A stretch of DNA of 64,000 nt from Sympetrum striolatum (taxonomy: Eukaryota > Arthropoda > Insecta > Odonata > Libellulidae), in assembly GCA_947579665.1 (NCBI GenBank), contig OX388349.1, positions 72,234,841-72,298,840 on the forward strand, given 5' to 3'. The notes under the pieces are model-generated. The model ran no database searches. It had not been told where the DNA came from and was given only the letters and a program-made list of their open reading frames with translations. The translations under genes and the position numbers were made by a program. Shown here in pieces: positions 37,162 to 48,400 of the stretch; position 1 is the stretch's first letter; each line of letters starts with the position of its first letter.

Positions 37162-38139
37162 CCCTTACTAATACAGATATCGCATTACTCGGATATTGAT
37201 AAGGCTCTCGTAACTAGAAAAATATATAGCTAATTTAAACTTTCTTAGTGGTGAATATGCACCCTCTATAGACCTAAAATTTTATGTGATGAACCACAAT
37301 ACATAACGTGTATGTAAACATGTATAACTACAAAATCATCTCTCATCTTTCGTCGATCTTTCTTGGCTCTTAGCAAATGCTGCGGCCGAAAAATACCCAT
37401 CTGGAAACTATCAACACAAAAATAGAAAAACAATAGAAAGGTTTGGCAGCGTATCTTTGAAAGCGATCCTGAGTTAATTTTAAAATGAATCTCTTCACAA
37501 CGAAGCCCCTTCTTCATCGAAGATCATGATCCACTTATCCTGATATGGCCACTTAAAATTAGATCCCTATAAAAATACCGTATTTCTATGAATTCTACTT
37601 CGTGAAAACCAGCGAATGAAACTAAAGTGATTTAAACAGAAAACTCGCGATATTCAGACAAGGTACTGAATAGTAAAATACACGCTTACCATGGAAAAAA
37701 TGTTCCTCAAATCCGCTGAGCCAATATATAATTAAGTGCATAGTCATTAGAATTCAGCCACACTTCTGAGAATCTAAGTATATACGAGCTGATAGTTGGC
37801 ATTTTAATCACACAAAGCCAAGGACGTAATGTTATACACATCGTTCCCAGAATGTGATATTGAGATCTTATTGTATCAGCAAACTTGTGAAGTTCCTGGA
37901 ATACTTAAGGTGTAAATAAGCAAAAATATTGAAGATAATTCAATCCATCACACTGAGAAAGATCATCACATTTTCTGACAGCTATAGCTCTACGGCGATA
38001 AAGTAACGCGTTAGCAACGATGAAGCCTGGAGTGAGATAAAAATATGGTTTACAGGCTGTTTGGGATTGTACGTTACGAACAGTGTGCAGCGGCATACAG
38101 GCGTGCCGTGAACTCTTTTTTTTTCTTTTAATATTTTAT
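37162..38139. other. AT-rich non-coding DNA
   Basis: No gene, repeat or notable motif recognised. Confidence 0.6.
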
Positions 38140-38275
38140 GTTAACATAGAGTTGTAATTATTAAAGTACTTCGACGGCTTAGATCATTTCATGCATGGGC
38201 TACCACCGGGAATCGAATCCGGGAGCACAATCATTAAAGCCGAACGCGCTACTCACTTGGCTATCCAGGAGTCCA
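38140..38275 (-). repeat. tRNA-derived SINE copy
   Basis: On the minus strand the head reads TCCTGGATAGCCAAGTGAGT (A-box region, near 38251-38270), then AGCGCGTTCGGCTTTAATGA, then CCCGGATTCGATTCCCGG (B box, near 38208-38220). The tail GTCGAAGTACTTTAATAATT matches the tail of the copy at 40611-40741. T-arm pairing is imperfect and there is no acceptor stem, so this is a SINE, not a tRNA gene. Confidence 0.65.
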
Positions 38276-39559
38276 AAAGGTTAAAATCTCCTCCTAATTT
38301 TGCAGTACGTTTATGCTTAATTTCGCAATATTGTTTTCGTATAATGGGAGTTCATAATGGAAGCTTAAATTTATCATATTCAACGCTTGATGTTCTATCC
38401 TATTTCAATTTGAAGTAAGCTATACATAGGGGAGGTTTAGTGTGCCGAAAAGCGTTAGTTAATGTCCGAGTACCACGAAAGAAAAAATTATGAAAGTACT
38501 GGTTAAGAATACATAATTTAAATCACTATACAAAACGACGGCTAAGTTATAATTTCAACCATAATGATCGAGGTACAATCATATATGCAGAGGCATACAG
38601 ACATGTGGAGAGATTTTTAAAACATATGCATTTATCCAATTGGTCAGTTAGTAGCCTCCGATACACTAACGCCATCTGCAACTATGCTCGCAACGCATAA
38701 GCTTCTATTCGCGGGAGCGAACAGTGGCGAGATTCGGAGACTCCTATTGGTCAACGGTCCAACAAAAATTCCACGTATTCGCCACGCCCCTTCGCTTCCT
38801 AGCGTCTTCCACTGCCAACCAACAACACAAGGCTCATTGCTATGCATGGACAGTTCCCTGACTTGCGTCGATCTGACCGAAGCCTTTTCCGGACTTACGT
38901 CATCGTTTGGCCCCGACCAAAGTCAAGCGTAAGAAATGCTAAATGAAAAGATGGAGGCTGCAGTTCGTAATGAATTATTGAGAGGCGGGAAGAATTCGAG
39001 GAATGCGTGGAACGCGAATGGAATGCGCCGGCGACATTTTTGCGATAGCCTCGCTAACGGTTAACTATGAAGATTATGAAGGAATAAACTTTCCGTTAGC
39101 GAGACGTTATAGAGATTACGTTATCCACGCTGATTAATTTTCGTTCTGCACTACCATAATGTCTCGCTGAATTTAATCACGTACATCGTTTACCGGAAAT
39201 TATTTCCATTTGGATGAGTAAGTTTCGAGAACAAAGTGAAAACTCCCAATTGCGGACATTAGCGGAACAGAAAAAGAAAGTTGTTTTGAGTCAGAGATAG
39301 AGACCGATACTGAAAACATCTAATTATAGTTAAGCGCAGAATATGAAATGTCATCGAGAATGAGGTACCCGGAAAGTGTATTGAACATCCGGGAAAAATT
39401 CAAAACTCCTAATTAGAATTATTCACTGTTTGATTATGATAGGTCCTCGAGTATGAAGTATCCAGAAAAGAAGGTTTAACTATAAACTGAACCTCCGAGC
39501 AAAATTTCCAACTTCCTTAGCGCTACGAAATACGCCACCCCAGACATCTGCATTAGGTA
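38276..39559. other. Non-coding DNA with a GC-rich block and a small inverted repeat
   Basis: About 38640-39070 is GC- and CpG-rich with open frames on both strands but no recognisable domain. An 11-bp inverted repeat, CTCGCTAACGG at 39050-39060 and CCGTTAGCGAG at 39093-39103, has a 32-bp spacer. The rest holds nothing I recognise. Confidence 0.5.
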
Positions 39560-39728
39560 ACTTTCATATGGTGTTCCTTTTTCCTCATTGCATCTCCAGT
39601 GCATAACAAGCGCACAATGGCTAACGTCATTCGTACTGATGAACGGGAACCGAACCCAGGACCGCATACACAACCAGAAAACGCGGAATATATTTTCCAA
39701 TTGATTAGGAACTCGTATGACCACTAGA
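39560..39728 (-). repeat. tRNA-derived SINE-like element, degenerate
   Basis: On the minus strand an A-box-like TAGTGGTCATACGAG (39712-39726) is followed by a strong B box, CTGGGTTCGGTTCCCG (about 39644-39659). A GC-poor body containing GTTAGCCATTGTGC follows. The A-to-B distance is longer than in a tRNA, consistent with decay or an insertion. The 3' end is uncertain. Confidence 0.45.
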
Positions 39729-39729
39729 A

Positions 39730-40400
39730 ACTTTCAAACGTTCCGTTGCTTCTACGCGAGTACACAAAACACTAAACACACATCGCTACAAAACAGCTGA
39801 AAATCGATCAAGGGCAGTGACGCAGCCATGGCGCGCTGCAGGCGGGCCCTAGAACCGGAGGGAGCATCGCTCTCACCTACCAACAAGCACAAACACAAAA
39901 AACCTCGATGGTAAAAAATGAGCCAAACAGTGGAGTACTCACACAGCTCCGCGAACACGTGCATCCTCCGGAGGGATATCCCTTATTCTTCACTCACACT
40001 TCACTTGGGCACGAGGGGAAAAAGCAACGAAGAAAGACGAAATGTCCGCCGCGTGGGAACAGTCGAGGAACACTCGCGAGCTGGGATCGCGGGGGCGGAG
40101 GGGGCGAGTGGGCAAGGGGGCGGAGGGGGGCTTAGCGGGGGCAGGGGGGTGGGGGGAGGATGTAGCCGTGACGTTATGGCAGGGAGCAGCAGGTGGGAAC
40201 ACGCTATGACTGCTAAAGCGAGATTGAATACGATGTCGAATACGAGACGGATCACGTCTAATCGGAATCTCCGCGATATTTCGTCACTGGCGAACAAAGC
40301 CCTTGGATTGGGGAGGGAAAAGATAAGCCTTTGGGGAGAAACATTTGCAGACATGAATGATACGCTATCGCCTCCTTTGTCACCGCGATGCTATTTTCGT
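39730..40400 (-). promoter_or_regulatory. GC-rich island, candidate sd promoter/first exon
   Basis: This is one of the most GC-rich stretches in the window, with repeated GC-box-like GGGGGCGGAGGGGG runs (about 40090-40160). On the minus strand an ATG with A at -3 (39962-39964) is followed within a short frame by two donors: CTGT/GTGAGTAC near 39942 and GGTAG/GTGAGAG near 39875. Both leave the frame in phase 1, as the 3774 acceptor requires. The short N-terminus (beginning MHVFAEL) is not one I recognise from Sd, and a match in phase has a one-in-three chance. Long plus-strand frames here look like products of base composition. Confidence 0.3.
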
Positions 40401-40610
40401 ATCCGAATAAAAGTGGCGATTGACTGCTTTACAGATTTAAAACAAAGATCGAATTAAATCCTTGATATAACCTAATTGAATAATCCCTTCAATAACATTA
40501 CAGCGGAAGATTCATTGTCAAAATACAAACTATGGGCATTTGGAAAAATAAACCACTAGGGTTCCATAAAAACAGGAACGCTCCATACTTATTATAACTT
40601 AAAACAAATC

Positions 40611-40741
40611 GGGCTCCCGGATAGTCACGTGGACAGCGCGTTTGCTTTTGGTGAAAGCGGTCTTGGGTTCGATTCCCAGTGAGAGCCAAAGTGCGAGATG
40701 ACCTTAGCGGTCGATGCACTTTTTACAATACTACTACTACT
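40611..40741 (+). repeat. tRNA-derived SINE, best-preserved copy
   Basis: The head has GGATAGTCACGTGGACAGCG (A-box region), GCTTTTGGTGAAAGC (an anticodon-arm-like hairpin) and CTTGGGTTCGATTCCCAG (a perfect B box and T-arm). The ends GGCTCCC and GAGAGCC pair at six of seven positions like a tRNA acceptor stem, but positions 8-9 and the D-arm are not canonical. A tRNA-unrelated body follows, with a nested hairpin (AAAGTGC...GCACTTT enclosing GACC...GGTC), and a (TAC)n tail. Copies at 38140-38275 and 42306-42430 share head and body. Confidence 0.75.
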
Positions 40742-42305
40742 TAAAATAAGTAAAGTATTTGGCATAACTAATCGATGAACCGAAACGTTGAGGCTTCAAT
40801 TGCATCGTAATAAAAAAATAAGATAAACATTATCGTTCTGTAGATAAGCTGATTGTGTTTGTTTTCCCTCTTTCGGCGTATTTCCTCATAAGTTTTATTC
40901 CACTTCTTATTAAATTTTTCTTCACAACTGCGACATTGGGAGAGCATGAGTGAATGTTAATTTAGTACACGCATTTTATTATGAAATAATATTGCACTTA
41001 ATTATAGGCCCCAATAGTATATAGTCTTTAGTAGTAACAATGGGACTTCATTGACTCACTCTAGAAATCTTGAAAGATTGAAAATGATTCATTATTATTT
41101 TGGATTAGGATAGAGAGCATATATTTTCATTTATTTATGTGTTAACATTGTTTATAACTGTTATAATATGAGGAATAATGAGTTTTAATGATGCTAAATG
41201 ATGGCATTGATTGTGATCTCTCCAATACAATGCAAAATAATTGTTACTCAAAGAGGCAATATACTCAACATAAATGAGACTTGCTCAGATACTTCATTCC
41301 AAATCATGAATGGTACACCTCATTCCCATCTTCGATCTCCGTAGGAGAGAGGATGAAGTTCCAAAAGGCCCTTGAGCTGAAAACTTTACAGACAAGGGCT
41401 ACATTTTCGGCGCACGTTCCTCTAGGACAATTCTTACCAGCAAAAACTAATAAATCCTTATTGAATCACGGCCAAAAAACCATAGCATGACATTCAGGTA
41501 AACAAATGCCAACTAATAAACTTGCCGTAGCCCATAACCGCGAGATATAGACAAAAAAGTTGTCTAAGATAAGCAGGCGATACTGTATTTATTGCTTCCA
41601 TCTTCTATTGTGATATTTAGGATGGTATTCACGGACTGTGGAGATGTTTCGACTGAAAATGTTGGATGTAAAGAAAAATAAACAAGAGGATAGAAGAATC
41701 GTCCGGTAAATATTAATATTCCTGAGGCACGATCTTCAGCGCATTGTGCATCTCTTATTGCTGACCATTGTCCCGGTGCATCAGACGCATACCAAAGAAC
41801 CAACTCAAATCAGCTAACAGAGGAGAGAGTGCATTGTGAACTTAGGCTAAGTTTGAAAAAATTTATCTTAAGTGTCTGAATTAAGAAATTACAGACGAGA
41901 AGACAATTTGAAGTGATAAATAATTCAAAACTGACAAGAGCAATCCAAAGAGGAGATTTGAAGTGATCCATTCATATCGCGTTTTAACAACCTCACAATT
42001 ATTTGAAATTTATTCATCATATATTTCGGAGGAACGATGCTGAAAGTTGAGTTGAAGCTATGTTTTTAGGACTTGTAAGGGATTATCAATCAACGAACTA
42101 TTCAAACAGTTGTTCTTTTAGGAAAAAGAGATTGTAAGGAAGATCTTGAAGAAACAAAGGTAAGAGAAAATGATCACCGTAACAATCAGTTAGACACTAG
42201 CATAATTTGAATTCCTATCAACTCCCAATGAATGACAAGAAAAGGGTTAAAGGGTATATAAAGGATATATGTATTGTATAAAGATATACGAAGTACAATT
42301 CCCAG
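40742..42305. other. AT-rich non-coding DNA
   Basis: No gene recognised. At about 41290-41395 the minus strand shares GGGAATGAGGTGTAC and TTCATCC with the SINE-like element at 21960-22100 and is probably a worn copy. Confidence 0.55.
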
Positions 42306-42430
42306 TAGGTACCACATAGCCATGCGGGTATCGCGTTCGTCTTCGGAGAAGTCGGTTCTGGGTTAAATTGTCGGGGAGGGTCTACGTGTAAAATAAACTC
42401 AGCTATAGAAGCACTTTAGAAATGCTATTA
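42306..42430 (+). repeat. tRNA-derived SINE, degenerate copy
   Basis: CATAGCCATGCGGGTATCGC (A-box region), GTTCGTCTTCGGAGAAGTCG and CTGGGTTAAATTGTCG (decayed B box) align throughout with the head of the copy at 40611-40741. The tail AGAAGCACTTTAG is shared as well. The decayed B box suggests an older insertion. Confidence 0.6.
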
Positions 42431-45400
42431 CTGCCGTTTACTAGGTCAGAAGAATACTTTAATGGATGTATATTTTCGTGGATGTCGATTTCATAAAATA
42501 AGTTCCAAATCGCAGAACTTAACAATTCCACTACTTCACTCAAACTTGGAAAATCTAGGAAAAAAATTATAGGTCTCACCGTTGATTATTTTACAATTGC
42601 GAAACAACCTCAACACCAACCAACACAATTTAAAATGCTTCTTAAAAATCGAAGGAAACAATAAATCGAAATCAAACTCTCTAACCATTCTAGCATTCGC
42701 CAATTACGTCGACAAACCATAAAGAGCAAAACAAACCAACCAAAACAGCATTTGAAGCAACAGATTTATAAACGCAGTGGAGGATAATCAGATCTGGAGC
42801 TGCATCATCCAAAACAATGGACCAAACTCATGGAGGGACCGCCTCTTATGGAGCGAAAAGAAGTTTCAAAAGCCACCCGCGTAGGGGGCAGACACAATCG
42901 CACGTGTGCAGCGAAACAAGGAGTACCTCACGGTCATGGTCGAGGACCAACAGAACAAAAGAAATGAAAATGGAAGACCGGGAGCCATCCCTCGCATCTC
43001 CTTACACCCCTTCGCCAGAGTGGGAGGAAAACTGCACTGTACCCACGTGTCGCCTTGTCGTGAATAAGAAAGCGGGCGATGTTGTATTAGCATCTCCCTC
43101 GGATCCATGAAAGGAGCATCCACCCACCACTTCCACGTGAAGAACGGTCCATTCAAGAGAGAAAAACAGCGGGAGGAAGGTATAATTGCGGGGAAGGCAC
43201 TTTGGATTGATGCATTAAAGTACTTAATCCATAGGTTGCGTACTGAGCCCGAATTAGGTGAGACGCTATGAAGAGATAATTTGCATGAAAACAGGCAAAC
43301 ACTAGCAGAAAAATAATATACACAAAGAACGTAAACAACAGCAAATAATGTAAACAACAACAAAGAACATCAAATGAGGCTCTCTAACGAGGAATAATAG
43401 TATATAAATGTTTTCCAAAACCAATACAAGATGGATATCCAAAAAAAAGAGGCAGCGGAACTGAAGTGTATTAACTTAAAAATAATTGTATCTAGACTCA
43501 TTTCCATTTTAAATTGATTGAATAATAATCAGAAGATAAAGGTAGCTATTGTTTGATTCTTAGTAATAGCTTGAGAGAAGATTACGGCGTGAAATTTGAT
43601 GGCATTAATGGTAAATCGATGAGATAATTTTCAACCAGCTCGTTCGTTGAACGGGTGATAGTTATCACGTAATGATATGCCCATTATAATTATATGTCCA
43701 CTTATATCAATTACCATTTTTAAAGTTTAATATGAAGTTTTCATCATAATATCCGGAGCCTATTAATGTAACAATGATACTATACAACTATGTCAAGGAA
43801 AGGCTGCTTCTAAACACCCTAAAATATCCCACTTTTGCATTAAAGCCTCTTCTAAACCAATGTGATAGAAAGTGATAGAAATGTGATAGTGCTCTAGTGA
43901 TAGAAATGTAACTTTTCGTTGTGCGATGGTTTGTTGGCATATCGAATTGATTTACATCTACGAAAGCTCGTATCAATCCAATCTAGTTTGATATTATACT
44001 TTCGCTCTAATTAACCTCTTCCTTTACAAGATAAGGTGCTTTGGTTTATTAGAGAAAGAGGGAGTTGGCTAATGATGATGACTCTTCGAGAATCGGAAGA
44101 CCAGACGTTGGCCAATAAAACAGCAGCGAAAGACAGCCGAGGTAATTGGACTGAAAGGCGATAACAGATGTCGCAACTTTCCAATGCTAAGAAGCTACGG
44201 ACTCCAGAGTGTAGGAAATAAAAGAGATTTATGACGGAAAGAGGCAATGAATTCGATTTAAACCTTAATCCAATGAACACCTAAATATCTAATAATGATA
44301 TTTAACACAGTCTTTATACTTTCCGATGCGATTCTGTGAGAGGAAGTTGACGCCTAAAGCACTTTGTGAAACAGCATTTCTTTCAGATGACTAAACTAAA
44401 CCAGAATGAAAGTAAATAGTAGTTGATTCAATCTATTTATAATCTGATTTGTTCTGAAGGTTGAGGATCTCACCACGCCTTACTAATAAAAGCTAATTTG
44501 TACCAAAATGGGGCATTTGTTTACATTTTCATCGCCAAATTTTACATAAATTTATTATAAATCGAAGAACAGAACTGTGAAATCAATTTCTGATTTCATA
44601 ATTTTATAGAACTTCATTAAACATGAAGTATATTGCAACGCTGAATCGTATCGTGAAAGTTTTTCTCGAGATTTTCCAAACCGGTGGTTATCCGGATTCA
44701 TTCCCGCTTCGAAGCACCAGCTTTGTATGTACTTATCTTGTTTCGATAAGCATTAACACATGTGCAAGTAAAGTAACTTCCTTAATTATGAGGGATTTTC
44801 GATTTCACTTCTGGTTTTCGATCCCCTGCTTACTTTTAACAGGAGATAGACTGGATATCACTTCATGTGGAACAAGGTGCCTATTCTGCTACTTTCTGCA
44901 TCTAATCAAGAATTTCCATTTACAAATTAACCGTGAAAATCATCGCTATCCATTAGGGCATAGGTCCTTTTCCATCTATCTTCTATTCTTTAGATTTCAA
45001 TAATTTATTTAATTTAAAAGAAAATACTCGCGTTACTCTGATACAAATAAAACATTATTTTTCGCTTACATATAATGCGTATATTTGGAATCCTAAGTTG
45101 TCATCAGATCTTTATTAAGAACGTATTCTACATATGATGCTGTAATTATTAAAATGTAAAATGAATTTAGGAGCTAAACTTGAGAAAATATCTTCAATAA
45201 CTTGTCGTGATCTAAATAAAGAGTAAATTTAATAATAAACTATTCTCGAATGAAAAATCGAATCATACCATAACTTCTACACACAAATAAAATCTCATAA
45301 AAGTAATTAAACGTAGTACTTGTCTCCTCTACGCGAGTATCAAACACTAAATTTGCTTTATCTCCCAATAGCTCCATTCATTCCAGACAAAGTATTCTTG

Positions 45401-48400
45401 TATTGTAGACGATTACCCAATATTTCTACATTTAAAACTTACTTGTTTCGCGGCTAATGGACCACCATAGCGATGTATAATATTAAATCCCATAACATTG
45501 CAAATAAAATCTATTCAAATACGTAAATATCGAGGACAAATCAAATCTACGGAAGGGAAATTGAAGGTACGCAATGAACACATCAAGAAGCGTAATCCAT
45601 AATCACCTATCTCTAAATCTCACCCTAAATAAATCCCTTCTTATCCAAACAGGCATAAATCCCACTTTCCCCGGTCACTCCTTGAGGCAGTCTCACAGAC
45701 GGAGAACACATGCCCCTTAACGAGTCTAACAGCAGTAGGGTGAGGTCCCTAGACTTTCCCGCCCCTCGACTACCGAACGAAGGGAATTATGGGGCGGGTT
45801 TAAGTGCGGAGACATTAGGAATAGGGTCTAAGGCGGGCGTGGGAGGGATCGGCGTAATGGGCTGTAATGACACAAGCGGAGGACATGGCGTTGTTTTAAA
45901 TATCGGCCGAGAGAGTCTCACGTAAACCATTGAGTCTCGGAGGAGGCTGTAATAACCTCCGGACAATTGCGGAATCTTCACGGATTGAGCTGCCATCTTG
46001 CGAATTAATAATTATGAGCTTTGGAAACGTGCGAAATATTGTAAGCCGTTACGAACTTATTGCCGATACATGATCAATATCCGAGCAGAGATATACAACC
46101 AACAATCTCGCACCAGGAGTAGATCTAGTAACTTTACAAGGGGGGCAATTGAATAAAATTTCCTTATGAAACCATCTCCATTAACTTTATAACATCTTTT
46201 CGTAGCAAATGCAGATGACGGTAATTTATCCTTTAACATTAGAAAAATATCACGATGCGATCTCAATTGAAGCTCCTTGTCTTATCCTAGGCAAAATGTC
46301 AGGAAAATCTTCTTAAGGGAATCAATAAGAAAGTATTTTACTCACCGTGAATTTAAATAAACTCAAAATCGTAATTTATGGCACAGTTCACAGTAGGTAC
46401 TCACAGAATTGAAGAAAATAGGAAAATCGTCGAAAAGTACTCACCTGAAACAAGAAAAACATAATGTTAATTAAATTCAATAAACATTCAGGAAAAGATT
46501 AAATTTCAAATTAAAACCAACACCACATAATATTTGCAAGTTGTTTATCGAAATAAAGTTTAAAGTTTATAGGAGAAATTTCCATCATTAGCAATTACTG
46601 TTTCTTATAAAATTAAATTCGAATATGAATTATTGATAATAATTAAAAAAATCAAAGTTATTTATTGATCTCGATATCGAAACAAAATTCTAGGGAAATT
46701 GAAAACTCAGAGAATAAGAAAATATCAGCAAAAAAATAAACAGCTTTAGTTTACATATATAATCTTATCAGATCACTTTAATAACCAAACTGTTGTTAAT
46801 CAAGAAGAGGGTTATTTGGATAACACTTAGGGATGATACCGTTAAACATACAAGGTAGGAGAACATTTACATGGCATTTACATTGTAAACATTTGCCTGA
46901 AATTTATTCTAGAACTTCGCTTTCTTAATTTAAACGTGTCAATCATATTATCTTTGCGATGGAAAAGATAAAACTCACGATACTTCCATAAACTTCCTCC
47001 ACAAATTCAAGAAGTTAAATTTATAGTTTTCTTTCCCCTTGAAAAGCTAAAGGCCAAGAATAAGTTGACTGAATTTTTGATCTCCTAACTGCAAAATAAA
47101 TAAAAATTCAAATTAAATCTTAACAGCACGTAATTTGCCAATGCCCCTTCGTGCTGAGCATAAGGATAATAGCTAAATCAGAACATTTGAATCTCCGCTT
47201 GGTGATCACACAACAAGACGAAAGTGGCATTGATGTCCCGGAATCAGAAGAGCTCTCCCAATACGAGTTGAAGAATTAAGTGAATGCCAAGAGCGAATTC
47301 ACTCGTTCACCTCGACTGAGAGCTGCTTCATTGTCATGTATTTATGTACGTTCGGTTGAAATTGAGTGCTTTTGGAAAGATTTATCAATACGCGACTACG
47401 AAAGGAATTACGGTTGAAATATGGCCGTAAAAGAAAAAATATGGGCGCACATAATCGACGGCGATTACATTGTCAGCGGCGGAATAAAAATAACTTTCGC
47501 CAGAAAATGTTATGCAACCCGAAACGGAAATGTATTTCTAAAAATGTCGCAACCACATGAAAGTTGCGTCCTAAGAAAAAGCCAAAGAAAGAGTAAAAAC
47601 CTTTAACCGAAGATAAATATAACCCGTCCATCTATCATAATAGTACATACATAATATTCTATTGAAGGTATAATTTATAAAAATGAAATACTGTTAATAA
47701 ACTAACAAAGAGTCGATAGCTCCGTAAACAAAAACTTTAAATTATAACCTCGAGAGTTCAACCGAAGAAAACATGTGAGGCTCATAAATATGGCAAACTC
47801 AATTAGCCATACAAATTAAATAGATTTTAAAGAAGATTAAATACTAATTCAAAATAGTAATAAACGGCGAATCATTTACTCAGAGAAAATTCATTTGCGC
47901 TTACTTTCGCTATACGATTATGGAAATAAGAGGCCATATCTTTCTAATGCAAGATAGTTATGCAAAAAAATGATCGATACAGTTGGCTTTAAAGGCGAGA
48001 AAATGTACGCCTACCATTAATCATTCTAAACGAGGAACGAGTTTTCTCTGGTCATATTAATTTGTACTTCTCCGATAAATAGAAACAGAAACAAGAAGAG
48101 AAATATTACAAGGAAAATGAGGTGTTCCTAAGCTTAAGAAATTTAGCTGAACCTAATTAAGGGGGTGAAAACGGCATTGCAAAATGTTACGCTGGTAATA
48201 ATGAAAACTATTACTTCGAATCAATTTATCCTTCCTAGTAGTTCCCATCAGCTACCGACCAAAAACTACCTTAACCCTTGAAGTATACAGATGTGAATCA
48301 CTATATAACCTTAATCGTAGATTTCCACCCATGGGCGAAGCATCGCGACTCGAAAAAGATAAACGACTACAATATGCGGGACGAATCAACCAATCAGAGC

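Noticed and set aside
39918..40457. 179-codon plus-strand open frame with a Gly-rich middle
   Set aside because: The Gly run comes from the G-rich island itself; the product has no recognisable domain and its composition shifts abruptly.
40611..40693. Functional tRNA gene
   Set aside because: B box and near-complete acceptor pairing are present, but positions 8-9 and the D-arm are wrong, and the unit carries a SINE body and tail with sister copies nearby.
46405..46450. Micro-exon on the minus strand between an acceptor-like TTTTTCTTGTTTCAG and a donor-like GTGAGT
   Set aside because: Acceptor and donor motifs overlap and no coding content is recognisable.
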